From: an uncultured Pseudomonadota bacterium
GTDB taxonomy: Bacteria; Myxococcota_A; UBA796; SXON01
DNA length: 64,000 nucleotides
Assembly (NCBI GenBank): GCA_903875225.1
Contig: CAIQVJ010000085.1
Span: 62,001 to 126,000, forward strand
Direction of reading: 5' to 3'
Below the pieces are notes generated by a model. That model did no database searches and was not told the origin of the DNA. It was given only the letters and a program-made list of their open reading frames with translations. How positions within the stretch are numbered: position 1 is the stretch's first letter; the number at the start of each line of letters is the position of its first letter. Shown here piece by piece: positions 26,447-34,958 of this stretch. The translations under genes were made by a program, and so were the position numbers.

Positions 26447-27499
26447 TCAAGGCGTTCCGCCGTTTCCTCGACCGCCGCGGCCCTTGCCCGGGGGCGTGGG
26501 GGGCCGGGGGCCGGTCGACGTACCGGGGCCCTTTGCCGCCGGAACCCCGCCTTTCGGCCCCGTCGTCCCGGCCTTCGCCTCCTGGCCGGTGTTGATCTGC
26601 CCGCGCCCACCCTTCGGTGGGCCGGTCTTCACCGGCTTGGGCCCCCGGTGCTGTTTCCGGGTGCGCTTCTCGATCCACTTCGGGTCGGCCTTCGCGAAAC
26701 CGACCTTGCTCTTCTTCGCCTTCTTCCCCGCCTCGCCCGGGGAGATGCCCTCGACGAGCTCGTGCAGCCGGCCGATCTCCTCGCCGGTGAGCGGTCGCAT
26801 CTGCCCGACCTCCAGGTCCCGCAAGGCGATGGTGGCGAACGACTCGCGGCGGAGCTTCGCAACCGGGTGGCCGAGCGACGCGAACAGCCGACGGACCAGA
26901 CGGTTCCGGCCCTCGGTCACGGTGATCTCGACCCAGCAGTTCCCGGCATCCGTGCTCTCCATCACCCGCACCTTGCACGGTCCCGTCGGGCCGTCCTCGA
27001 GCAGCACGCCCCGCTCGATCCGGGCGAGGGTGCTGGCGCTCGGGGTCCGATAGATCTTGGCCATGTACCGCTTCGGCACGCCCGTGGAGGGGTGCGTGAG
27101 CTTGTGCGCGAGGGGGCCGTCGTTCGTGAGCAGCAGCACGCCCTCGGTGTTGTAGTCGAGACGCCCGACGGGCTCGACGCGCTCTGGGAGCTGCCCGAGC
27201 AGGTCGAGCACCGACGCCCGCCCCTTGGGATCGTCGCGCCCGGTGATGTAGCCCTTCGGCTTGTTGAGCACGTAGTAGACGAGCCTCGGCGCGCGCTTGA
27301 GCACCTTGCCATCGACCTTGATGCGGTCCTTGTCCGGGTCGACCGGGTACCCGGGGTGGTGCACGACCGTGTCGTTCACGCTCACCAGGCCCTCCTCGAT
27401 CATCACCTCGGCCGCGCGCCTGCTGGCGATGCCCCGGGCGGCCATCACCTTGGCGAGCCGCTGCTTCCCCTCGAGCTCTGCTTCTGTCCATTCACGCAT
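26447..27499 (-). CDS. rluB: RsuA/RluB family rRNA pseudouridine synthase
   Basis: Converts a uridine in ribosomal RNA to pseudouridine. Residues 12-60 are an S4 RNA-binding domain (QRLAKVMAARGIASRRAAE), followed by the catalytic domain with Asp115 in GRLDYNTEG and the TVTEGRNRLVRRLF segment of the RsuA/RluB/E/F subfamily. Residues 250-350 form a basic Lys/Gly/Pro-rich tail, probably disordered, that helps bind rRNA. The choice of RluB (23S U2605) over other members is by overall resemblance. It is divergent from the TolQ operon. Confidence 0.85.
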   Translation of the reverse strand: MREWTEAELEGKQRLAKVMAARGIASRRAAEVMIEEGLVSVNDTVVHHPGYPVDPDKDRIKVDGKVLKRAPRLVYYVLNKPKGYITGRDDPKGRASVLDLLGQLPERVEPVGRLDYNTEGVLLLTNDGPLAHKLTHPSTGVPKRYMAKIYRTPSASTLARIERGVLLEDGPTGPCKVRVMESTDAGNCWVEITVTEGRNRLVRRLFASLGHPVAKLRRESFATIALRDLEVGQMRPLTGEEIGRLHELVEGISPGEAGKKAKKSKVGFAKADPKWIEKRTRKQHRGPKPVKTGPPKGGRGQINTGQEAKAGTTGPKGGVPAAKGPGTSTGPRPPTPPGKGRGGRGNGGTP

Positions 27500-27834
27500 C
27501 TGAGACTCCTGCCCGGTCGGGCGACATCGCCGTCACGGCGAGGTTTCGCGGCGGGTAGTCGTTCCCCGGCTCCCCGGCAACCCCCCGCGCCAGGATCGCC
27601 CGCCGGGAGGCGGTTGACAGCGAATTCACCGGTCCAGCGCAAGGTTGTCGTAAGTATTCACCGTTCCTTGCTTTTCATCGCCACGGGGGCCGGGCTGCGG
27701 CTCCTCTAGACGATCTCCTTACAGCGCTGGCATGGAACTCCTGCGGGGCCTCTGGTACTAAGTGACTGCTTCGCTTCGTTCCCCGCCCCGCCATCGGGGT
27801 CCCCCCCCTCGGCTTCGGCCACTTTGGAGTCAAC
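27500..27834. other. intergenic region between divergent rluB and tolQ-like genes
   Basis: A 335-base control region with no coding frame of note. A TTGACA hexamer at 27614-27619 faces the tolQ-like gene but no matching -10 box sits 16-18 bases downstream. The stretch 27640-27690 is less G/C-rich than its surroundings and is the most likely promoter area. Confidence 0.4.
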
Positions 27835-28497
27835 GTGATTGGTGAAATCGTTCAGTTCTACAAGGAAGGCGGCTGGGGTATGCACCTCATCTCCGCGTGC
27901 GCGCTCGCCTCGATCGGGATCACGATGGAGCGCATCAAGGTGCTCATGGTCGACTCCAGTGAGAACAAGCACGCGCTCCTCACCGGTCTGAACCAGCACA
28001 TCATGCGCGGCGACATCCAGGCTGCGATCCGCTGGCTCTCCTCCCAGAAGCAGGGCCCGCTCTCCCGCATCCTGCGCGCCGGCCTCCTCAAGGCCCACCG
28101 CCCCGACAAGGAGATCCAGGCCGCTCTCGACCAGGCGTCCCTCTCCGAGGTCCCCAAGATCGAAGCCCGTACCGGCTACCTCGCCGTGCTCTCCAACGCC
28201 GCGACGCTCGCCGCGCTCCTCGGCACCATCTCCGGCCTGATCAAGACGTTCGGCGCCGTTGCGAACGCAGACCCCTCCCAGAAGGCCACGCTGCTCTCTG
28301 CCGGTATCTCGGAGGCCATGCACTGCACGGCGTTCGGCCTCGGCACCGCGGTGCCCGTGCTCCTGCTCTACGCGTTCCTTCAGGCGCAGACCCAGCACGT
28401 GCTGGAAGCCATCAACGAATCCGTCGTAGCCGAGATCAACTTCGTCCTGTCCAACCGAGCCGCGAAGGCCGAGGGCGGGGCGCAGGCGATCGGGTAG
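27835..28497 (+). CDS. MotA/TolQ/ExbB proton-channel protein
   Basis: Stator-type inner-membrane subunit of 220 residues that, with the two TolR/ExbD proteins encoded next, should use the proton gradient to do mechanical work on the envelope. It has an N-terminal helix (about 15-35) and two C-terminal helices, the first with TLAALLGTISGLIKTF, the family signature. It starts at GTG with GGAG upstream. One TolQ followed by two TolR genes is also how the myxobacterial gliding motor (Agl) is composed; TolA, TolB and Pal are not nearby. Confidence 0.88.
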   Translation: MIGEIVQFYKEGGWGMHLISACALASIGITMERIKVLMVDSSENKHALLTGLNQHIMRGDIQAAIRWLSSQKQGPLSRILRAGLLKAHRPDKEIQAALDQASLSEVPKIEARTGYLAVLSNAATLAALLGTISGLIKTFGAVANADPSQKATLLSAGISEAMHCTAFGLGTAVPVLLLYAFLQAQTQHVLEAINESVVAEINFVLSNRAAKAEGGAQAIG

Positions 28498-28503
28498 GCC
28501 GGC

Positions 28504-29031
28504 ATGGGCGTAAGCGTCGAAGGCGGCAAGGGCCGCGGCAAGAGCATGATGGTGGACCTGAACCTGGTCCCGTTCATCGACTTCATGTCGTGCCTCATTG
28601 CATTCCTGATGATCGCGGCCGTGTGGACCCAGATCGCCTCGATCGATGTCGAGCAGGCGATCTCTCCGCCGAACCCGGACGTCGAAATTCCCGATCCGCC
28701 TCCGCCGCCTCCGCTCACCGTCGCCCTGCGCGCCGAAGGGATGGCGATCGGCCGCAAGGCCGAGGAGTTCAAGCAGCTGCCGAAGATTGGCGAGGAGCAG
28801 GACTGGAAGCAGCTCAAGGAGCTGATCAAGGCCGACCACGAAGCCTTCCCGACCGAGCAGATGGTCGTCATCAACACCGAGGACGGCGTTCCCTACGAAG
28901 AGATGATCAAGGCCCTCGACCTCACGCGTGAGTTCGGGTACCCGCAGACAGCTCTCGCAGGGGGACCGCCCTCCGCCACACCCCTGGGCATGCCACCGGC
29001 CGCGCCGATGGTACCCCCGACCGGAGGCTAG
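28504..29031 (+). CDS. ExbD/TolR family protein (first copy)
   Basis: A 175-residue biopolymer-transport subunit. The single membrane helix (about 22-43) carries the conserved proton-binding Asp in LVPFIDFMSCLIAFLM. A Pro-rich linker (PDPPPPPP) leads to a periplasmic ExbD-like domain (about 70-145), with a Pro/Ala tail. It lies 6 bases after the tolQ-like gene and 1 base before the second copy. Confidence 0.86.
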   Translation: MGVSVEGGKGRGKSMMVDLNLVPFIDFMSCLIAFLMIAAVWTQIASIDVEQAISPPNPDVEIPDPPPPPPLTVALRAEGMAIGRKAEEFKQLPKIGEEQDWKQLKELIKADHEAFPTEQMVVINTEDGVPYEEMIKALDLTREFGYPQTALAGGPPSATPLGMPPAAPMVPPTGG

Positions 29032-29032
29032 A

Positions 29033-29647
29033 ATGCCTGTTGTTACTCCCGGCCGTCGGCCCGCCTACCCTCCCATCGGGCGCTTGCGCTCGAGCCCCCT
29101 CTCGGGCGGGAAGAAGAGCGGTTTCGCCAGCCTGAACCTGACGGCGATGGTGGACATGTTCACCATCCTCGTCATCTTCCTCATCCAGTTGTTCACCTCC
29201 GATCAGGTCAGCTTGAGCGACAAGATCAAGGTGCCGACCGTGGTCTCCGGAGCCCCGCTCCAGGATCCCGGAACCGTCATCATGATGGACAACAACGGGC
29301 TCCTGCTCATCGACAACCAGCCGATCCCGCAGTCGGACATGGGCGACGAGCTTGCTGACGCTGCTGGCGCGCCGATCCCCGGCCTCGTCACGATCCTCAC
29401 GGCCCGCCGTGAATTCGTGGAGAAGACCGAGGGCGACCGCGACGCGACGCAGTCCTACAAGGGACTGCTGATCGTCCAGGCCGACATCAAGACGGACTTC
29501 CGTCTGGTTCGGCGCGTGATCGGCTCGGCCAACGAGGCGGGCTGGGCGAAGTTCAAGTTCGTCGCCACCCCCGGGAAGATCGATCCTGCGGGCGACGACA
29601 TCGCGCCAGCGGAAGAAGGCGCTGCCCCGGCCGCCGAAGGCGGATGA
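29033..29647 (+). CDS. ExbD/TolR family protein (second copy)
   Basis: A 204-residue subunit with a strong GGAGG ribosome site. The membrane helix (about 38-58) contains Asp in LTAMVDMFTILVIFL, the proton-binding position. The periplasmic domain carries an acidic insertion (EKTEGDRDATQ) and a disordered Glu/Ala/Pro tail. Only distantly like the first copy, so the two probably form a heterodimer in the TolQ ring. It ends overlapping the next gene (ATGA). Confidence 0.85.
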   Translation: MPVVTPGRRPAYPPIGRLRSSPLSGGKKSGFASLNLTAMVDMFTILVIFLIQLFTSDQVSLSDKIKVPTVVSGAPLQDPGTVIMMDNNGLLLIDNQPIPQSDMGDELADAAGAPIPGLVTILTARREFVEKTEGDRDATQSYKGLLIVQADIKTDFRLVRRVIGSANEAGWAKFKFVATPGKIDPAGDDIAPAEEGAAPAAEGG

Positions 29648-30351
29648 CAGCAGCAGACCTGGCAACAGCCTGGTCCAAGGTCGAGCGCGCCGTGGCGGAA
29701 CATGCAAGGTTCCCTCCCGGCGCGCTCGATTCGTCTGTGTGGTCGACCGTCGCAGGGGGGAAGATCGCGCACAGCCAGAGCGACGAGGGCGTACGCGGCG
29801 TCGGGGTGATCCCCGCACGCCGGGAGGCCGTCTGGCTTGCCGTCACCGATGACCACCCGGTGGATGTTGTGTCCGGCCTTGCCCAGGTGGCCTGGAACGG
29901 GGACTGGGCGTTCGACAAGCTGCTCTACCAGCGACTCGACCTCCCCTGGCCCTTCCAGGACAGGCATTGGGTCATACGGTCCGAGACGAACCTGGCGCTC
30001 GCCGGCTCGGGCGTCTGGGAGCGGGCATGGACGAACGCCCCGGAGGAGCTGGGCACCGCCCGGACCCTCACCGACCCGGCGGCGTTCGACGGTGCGCTCG
30101 GTGTTCCCGTCAACCGCGGGAGCTGGATGCTCCTTGCGTTGTCGACAACCGATACACTGGCGATTTATCAGGCGCGCGTACAGCTCGGCGGCCAGCTCCC
30201 CGCCGGCGCCGCTGACCAATATGCCGCGGTGTCCCTTCCTGATTTCTACAGCGCCACCCTGAACGACGCACGCTCGATGTCTCGACGATACATCTCGAAT
30301 TGCATCGAGCCAGACGGAGAAGGTCACACCATCGGCTGTTTGGGGGATTAG
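29644..30351 (+). CDS. START/SRPBCC-like protein
   Basis: A 235-residue protein without signal peptide or membrane segment. The pattern of an N-terminal helix, a long strand-rich core with DLPWPFQDRHWVIR, a NRGSW segment and a C-terminal helix (SMSRRYISN) resembles START/SRPBCC lipid-binding folds. It is translationally coupled to the TolR gene, which suggests it works with that motor. The family call is tentative. Confidence 0.5.
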   Translation: MTAADLATAWSKVERAVAEHARFPPGALDSSVWSTVAGGKIAHSQSDEGVRGVGVIPARREAVWLAVTDDHPVDVVSGLAQVAWNGDWAFDKLLYQRLDLPWPFQDRHWVIRSETNLALAGSGVWERAWTNAPEELGTARTLTDPAAFDGALGVPVNRGSWMLLALSTTDTLAIYQARVQLGGQLPAGAADQYAAVSLPDFYSATLNDARSMSRRYISNCIEPDGEGHTIGCLGD

Positions 30352-30360
30352 CTTGTAGGG

Positions 30361-30777
30361 GTGTCGGCCCCTCCCCCGCTCGTGCTGTATGACGGTTTGT
30401 GCGGCTTCTGTGACCTGTCGGTGCGTTGGTTGCTCACGCACGACACCGCTCGCGTATTTGAGTTCGCACCGTTGCAGGGGGAGGTCGCCAGGGACGTCGT
30501 CGCACGGCATCCACTTCCGGTGGGGCTCGACAGCATCGTGCTCGTGGAGGGTAGAGGATCGCCGGAGGAGCGCGTGTCGTGGCACTCGAGCGCGATCTTC
30601 GGGATCTGCGCGCACCTGCCCTGGCCGTGGCGGGCGCTTGCCTGGTTCTCCGCTCTGCCTCGCGCGTTCACCGACCTGTGCTACCGCGTCTTCGCCCGCA
30701 ACCGGTACCGCGTGTGGGGGCGCAGGGAGGCCTGTCGCATCCCCTCGCCGGAAGAACGCGCGCGCTTTCTGCCCTGA
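30361..30777 (+). CDS. DUF393 (DCC) thiol-disulphide oxidoreductase-like protein
   Basis: A 138-residue protein with the defining LYDGLCGFCDLSV motif (Cys14, Cys17), thioredoxin-like, then a helical region and the NRYRVWGRREACRIP ending of the DCC family. It probably exchanges disulphides; the natural partner is unknown. It starts at GTG nine bases after the START-like gene. Confidence 0.82.
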   Translation: MSAPPPLVLYDGLCGFCDLSVRWLLTHDTARVFEFAPLQGEVARDVVARHPLPVGLDSIVLVEGRGSPEERVSWHSSAIFGICAHLPWPWRALAWFSALPRAFTDLCYRVFARNRYRVWGRREACRIPSPEERARFLP

Positions 30778-30792
30778 GGGATCGGGCGCTGG

Positions 30793-32280
30793 TCAGCCGG
30801 CGGGAGCCGGTCGAAACGCGAGGTGCGTCGGAGCCTGCATGGAATTCGCGTAGTACCGGAGCAACTCATCGGCCTGCGCATCCACGCGAACCGCGCCCCG
30901 CACGTTCTGGATCAACCCGCGGCGCTCCAGGAGCATCAACCCCAGCTCCACCATCTGCTCCGCCTCCTCCGAGTCGCCGATCGCCTCGTCCAGGAGGCCC
31001 TTCTGGACATCTGCCGACTGCAGCGTCGGCAGCGACCGCCGGAAGGCCACGCCACGCGCGACGGGGCGGCCCGTGCCCGCGAGCACGGCAAGCTCCTCCC
31101 GGACGGCGCGCACCAGGGAGGCGTGATCCCGAGCGCCCGCGAGCAGGGCCGCCGCGGTGAGGACGACGGGCGTGGCTGGGATCGCCGCGTGCACACACGC
31201 GAGCAGGTGGTCCGCCGCCGCAGCGATCCTCGGGCGGCGCAGCCTGTCGGGCAGCGCGGCCACGACGGTGGCGTCCGGCAGGAAGTCCCGGAGCGGGATG
31301 GCTGGTCCGAACGAAACGGCGGCGTACCCGTAGCGACGGTGCGCCCGGATGGCGGCCCGCGCGAACAGGCCCAACAGCAGCCCCGGCACCTGGACGACCA
31401 GCTTCGAGAACGAGCGAAGCTTGGATCCCGCGGTCGGCCGGGCATCCGCCAGGAGGTTGTGGTCCTCGAACACCCGGTCGTAGTTGATCCCGACCGGGAT
31501 GAAGACGATCTCGCGCTCGGGCTCCGTCCGGAGCATGCCGATCAGGTAGTCGAGGAGCCCGATCTTGGGCTCGCGAAGCTCGCCGTCCCGGGAAAGCCCG
31601 CCTTCGAGAAAGAACGCCGTCGTCAACCCACGCGACGCAACGAGCTGCAGGTATCGCTCCAACACATGATGATACAGTGGGTCCTTCTCACCGCGCCGGA
31701 CAAAGTAACTGCCGAAGCTCCGGAACAGCACATCCAGCGGCCAGACCCGCGCCCACTCCCCTACTGCGTACGAGAGGGCGACCTGACGCATCGCACCGAC
31801 GGAGAGCACCACGTAGTCAGCGTTGGAGCGGTGGTTCGCCACGTACACCGTCACGGCCCCGCGTGGAACCTGGGCCCGCGCCCGCTCGAGGCCCGCCTCG
31901 TCGAACACCAGCTCGTAGCAGGCCTTCGTGATCGTCTGGGCGACAGCCCCGCCCAGCTTGTAGTAGGAGAGGATGTTGAAATAGGGGACGATCTCGTCCA
32001 GCCACTCCTCGATCAGCGCCCGGACGGTCAGCAGGGTCGTCCCCCGCGCCCTCGCCTGCTCGGCGGCATCCGCCTGCAGCTCGGGGTCCTGCAGGAGGGT
32101 CTGGCGGACCCACACCCGGTCGATGAACCGGAAGTGGTCGAGCTGCACCTGGTTGCGGTGAAGGAACGCCTCGACCGATCGATGGAGCCGTCCGCGCAGG
32201 AGGCGCAGGGTCTGCCACCGGGCCGCCTCGTAGGCCATGAGCGAGCCCAGTCCCGCGGCAGCGACGGCGAGTGGGTTCAA
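30793..32280 (-). CDS. PlsB-like glycerol-3-phosphate acyltransferase
   Basis: Inner-membrane enzyme adding the first acyl chain to glycerol 3-phosphate. The 495-residue protein has the HX4D box in VANHRSNADYV (150-155), then YFVRRG and FFLEGGLSRDG (block III), in the order of PlsB/DHAPAT acyltransferases, plus a C-terminal helical region. It is much shorter than E. coli PlsB (807). The start overlaps the thioesterase stop. DHAP acyltransferase activity for ether lipids is possible. Confidence 0.8.
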   Translation of the reverse strand: MNPLAVAAAGLGSLMAYEAARWQTLRLLRGRLHRSVEAFLHRNQVQLDHFRFIDRVWVRQTLLQDPELQADAAEQARARGTTLLTVRALIEEWLDEIVPYFNILSYYKLGGAVAQTITKACYELVFDEAGLERARAQVPRGAVTVYVANHRSNADYVVLSVGAMRQVALSYAVGEWARVWPLDVLFRSFGSYFVRRGEKDPLYHHVLERYLQLVASRGLTTAFFLEGGLSRDGELREPKIGLLDYLIGMLRTEPEREIVFIPVGINYDRVFEDHNLLADARPTAGSKLRSFSKLVVQVPGLLLGLFARAAIRAHRRYGYAAVSFGPAIPLRDFLPDATVVAALPDRLRRPRIAAAADHLLACVHAAIPATPVVLTAAALLAGARDHASLVRAVREELAVLAGTGRPVARGVAFRRSLPTLQSADVQKGLLDEAIGDSEEAEQMVELGLMLLERRGLIQNVRGAVRVDAQADELLRYYANSMQAPTHLAFRPAPAG

Positions 32281-32699
32281 GCCCCGGCTGCCAGGGGCGC
32301 GAGGCGGTGTCGGAGCTCGTCCGTCCAGGGGACCGGCAGGAACGTGACCGGATCGACCCGCACGATCGTCCGGGTGCCCGTGCAGTACGGCTCATCGTGA
32401 TCCATCGGCAGGATGCGCATGGCGAAGGTGAGGCTGGTCCGCCCCATCTGCTCGACCCAGATCCGCACCCGAACCTCTCCGACGCCACGCACGGGCCGGT
32501 CGTACAGGATGTGGTTGGCTCGGACGACATGGTACTGGTCGGGGTTGTCCGTCGGCGAGAGCAGGGCGCCCCACCCGAGTTGCTTCCAGAAGGACCCGAT
32601 GGTGCGCTCGAAAAGCAGCAGGTAGCGCGCGTTGTGGAGGACCTGGAAGGCATCGAGGTCGTCGAAGTAGATGCCCATGACCTGTTCGTGGAACCGCAT
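32277..32699 (-). CDS. 4HBT (hot-dog) acyl-CoA thioesterase
   Basis: A 140-residue hot-dog-fold thioesterase of the YbgC/4-hydroxybenzoyl-CoA type. IYFDDLDAFQVLHNARYLLLFE (9-30) holds the catalytic Asp loop and the following helix. It overlaps the acyltransferase start by four bases, suggesting acyl-chain control in lipid synthesis. It is divergent from the ammonia-lyase homologue. Confidence 0.85.
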   Translation of the reverse strand: MRFHEQVMGIYFDDLDAFQVLHNARYLLLFERTIGSFWKQLGWGALLSPTDNPDQYHVVRANHILYDRPVRGVGEVRVRIWVEQMGRTSLTFAMRILPMDHDEPYCTGTRTIVRVDPVTFLPVPWTDELRHRLAPLAAGA

Positions 32700-32764
32700 T
32701 CCCGCTCCTATCGCGACGGCCGCGACGCGACCCGACGGACCTGCCGCGCGATATGGCGCCGGGC

Positions 32765-34306
32765 ATGTCGGCCACCCTCGTCCTCAACGGCACCGCATTG
32801 CGTCCCGATCACGTCGTCGCCGTGGCGCACGGCGCACGCGTGGTGCTCGGCGGTGAAGCGCGACGTTCCATGGCGGGGTCTGCCCACGCCTTCGGCGCGG
32901 ACACCGGCGTGCTCGAGCGCAAGCGCGGCCAGCTTCTCGGCCGGGATGCGGCCCCCGCCCTGGCAGACCCGGAGGGGTTCATCCTCTCGCACTGCTCCGC
33001 GGTCGGCGCCCCCCTGCCGGTGCCCATCGTCCGCGCGCTGATCGTCTGCCGGGCCAACGTGCTGGCGGTCGGAGCGAGCGGGGTGCGGCCCGAGACGGTG
33101 CAGGCGATGCTGGACCTGCTGAACGCAGGGGTCACCCCCGTCGTGCCGTCGCAGGGAAGCGTCGGCGCGGCCGGCGATCTTGCCCCCCTGGCACAGGTCG
33201 CGCGGGTGCTGTGCGGGCTCGGCGGGGCCGCGATCCTGCCGGATGGCGCGCGGGTCGACCGTGTGGACCTCGCCGCGCACGGGCTCACCCCTGTGCGGCC
33301 CACCCCGAAGGAGGCGCTCTCCTTGATCAACGGGGCGACGTTGACGAGCGCGCTGGCAGCCGTGGCGGTGCACCGTGCTCAGCGGGTCCGCGATGCGCTG
33401 GTGACCGCGTGCGCAATGACGATGGAGGCGCTTCGCGCGGACCTCCGGTGCCTCTCCCCCGGTGGGATCGCGCTGCGCGGGCACCCGGGCGGGATCCGGG
33501 TCGCCCGTGAGCTTCGCGCGATGCTCGCAGGGTCGGAGTTGGCGTATGCAGGGCGGGCGCCCGACCCGTTCAGCCTGCGGGCGGCGCCCGCGGTCCTTGG
33601 CGCGCTCACCGACGCGATCGATCACGCCTACGCCATCGTGGTTCGTGAGCTCAACGGCGCGTGCGACAACCCGATCTGGATCGAGGACGAGGGAGTCGTG
33701 GAGGTCGGCAACTTCCACGGGGCGCCCGTCGCGCTCGCGCTCGACTACCTCCGTGCAGCGGTGACCCAGGCGGTCACCCAGTCCGAACGCCGGACCTACC
33801 GACTCTGTACCGGGCACCTCGCCGGCGAGCTGCCGAGCTTCCTGGTGGAAGGCACGGGCCTCAACTCGGGCCTGATGCTCGCACAGTACACTGCCGCCAG
33901 CCTCGCCAGCGAGTGCAAGGGCCTCTCCCACCCCGCCGTCGTCGACAGCATCCCCACGGTCCAGCACCACGAGGACCACGTGAGCATGGGGCCGATCGCC
34001 GGGCGCCTCACGCTGCGGCTCCTCGAGAACGCTGCCGACATCGCTGGGATCGAAGCGCTTTTCGCCGCGCAGGCGCTCGACTTTCGCCGCGCGGGGATCC
34101 GGTTCTCGGCGGGAGAACGCATCGTGGAAGCGCCGCTCGCGGGTGCTCCCGGGGTGGAGCGTGCCCGCAAGGTCGTCCGGGAGCAGGTCGCGCACTGGGA
34201 CGACGACCAGATCCTCGAACCCTGCCTCTCCGCGGTCGGCGCGCTGGTCCGGGCCGGGCGCCTGGGGCAGGACGCATCGGCTACGTCGAACGTCGAGAAA
34301 TGGTAG
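32765..34306 (+). CDS. aromatic amino acid ammonia-lyase homologue lacking the MIO triad
   Basis: A 513-residue HutH/PAL superfamily protein. Most of the fold is conserved (GLNSGLMLAQYTAA, VDSIPTVQHHEDHVSMG, GNFHGAPVA, CDNP, Asn189). However, the Ala-Ser-Gly triplet that makes the MIO cofactor is Ala-Ala-Gly (135-137), the catalytic Tyr of the YGxNTGFG motif is Phe43, and the Tyr of QDxYSxR is Phe269. Classical ammonia-lyase activity is therefore unlikely; a pseudoenzyme or changed reaction is inferred. The ATG at 32753 is an alternative start. The SPFH operon follows 34 bases later. Confidence 0.8.
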   Translation: MSATLVLNGTALRPDHVVAVAHGARVVLGGEARRSMAGSAHAFGADTGVLERKRGQLLGRDAAPALADPEGFILSHCSAVGAPLPVPIVRALIVCRANVLAVGASGVRPETVQAMLDLLNAGVTPVVPSQGSVGAAGDLAPLAQVARVLCGLGGAAILPDGARVDRVDLAAHGLTPVRPTPKEALSLINGATLTSALAAVAVHRAQRVRDALVTACAMTMEALRADLRCLSPGGIALRGHPGGIRVARELRAMLAGSELAYAGRAPDPFSLRAAPAVLGALTDAIDHAYAIVVRELNGACDNPIWIEDEGVVEVGNFHGAPVALALDYLRAAVTQAVTQSERRTYRLCTGHLAGELPSFLVEGTGLNSGLMLAQYTAASLASECKGLSHPAVVDSIPTVQHHEDHVSMGPIAGRLTLRLLENAADIAGIEALFAAQALDFRRAGIRFSAGERIVEAPLAGAPGVERARKVVREQVAHWDDDQILEPCLSAVGALVRAGRLGQDASATSNVEKW

Positions 34307-34340
34307 CGAACCGCGAGGGACCTGCTTACCACGGGAGTCC

Positions 34341-34955
34341 ATGGCCCCGAGTTCGTTCCGCCTCGACACCCTCGCTGCCAACCTGATCGAGCGGCTGGAG
34401 CCGGTACGGCGTGCGCACCTCGACGCACCCGAACTGGCGCGCGCGTCGATCGAGAAGACCACGAGGGAGATCGCGGACAACGTGGCCCGCGAGTGTCGCG
34501 GGGTGATGGGGGACGAGGCCCAGGCCCGACGCATCGAGACCGAAGCGGTCGAGACGTTCCTTCCCCGCTACGCCCGGCTCGCGGTGGAGCAGAACAAGGT
34601 GGAGCGGCGCGAGGCGATCACTCCCCAGAACCTCATCCTGCAGCGGCTGTTGCCGCTGCTGTTCGGGATGTTCGCCTCCCGCGTGATGATGGAGATCGCG
34701 CCCGGTCCGTGGGACCTCGCCTTCTACACGCTCCCCATGCTCGGCCTTTTCTGGCCCGAGTGGCTGGGGGCGTTCGCACGCCGCAGGTACCGGAACGAAT
34801 TGCAGGAGTTGGCCGATGATCTGGGCCAGCTCCAGGATGCCGACGAGAAGCTCTCTCCCACCCAGCACGCAGGCGACCCCGTGAGCGCCGAGCTCGACGC
34901 GCTGAACACCATCAAGAAGAAGCACGAGGCCCAGACCTTGCGCGAGAAGGGATAA
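34341..34955 (+). CDS. hypothetical membrane protein
   Basis: A 204-residue protein with a good GGGAG ribosome site. It has a helical, charged N-terminus (1-100), one or two hydrophobic segments (LLPLLFGMFASRVMM and FYTLPMLGLFWPEW, about 108-140) and a coiled-coil-like C-terminus. No family recognised. It lies 3 bases upstream of the first SPFH gene, so it is probably a partner of that pair. Confidence 0.65.
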   Translation: MAPSSFRLDTLAANLIERLEPVRRAHLDAPELARASIEKTTREIADNVARECRGVMGDEAQARRIETEAVETFLPRYARLAVEQNKVERREAITPQNLILQRLLPLLFGMFASRVMMEIAPGPWDLAFYTLPMLGLFWPEWLGAFARRRYRNELQELADDLGQLQDADEKLSPTQHAGDPVSAELDALNTIKKKHEAQTLREKG

Positions 34956-34958
34956 ACC

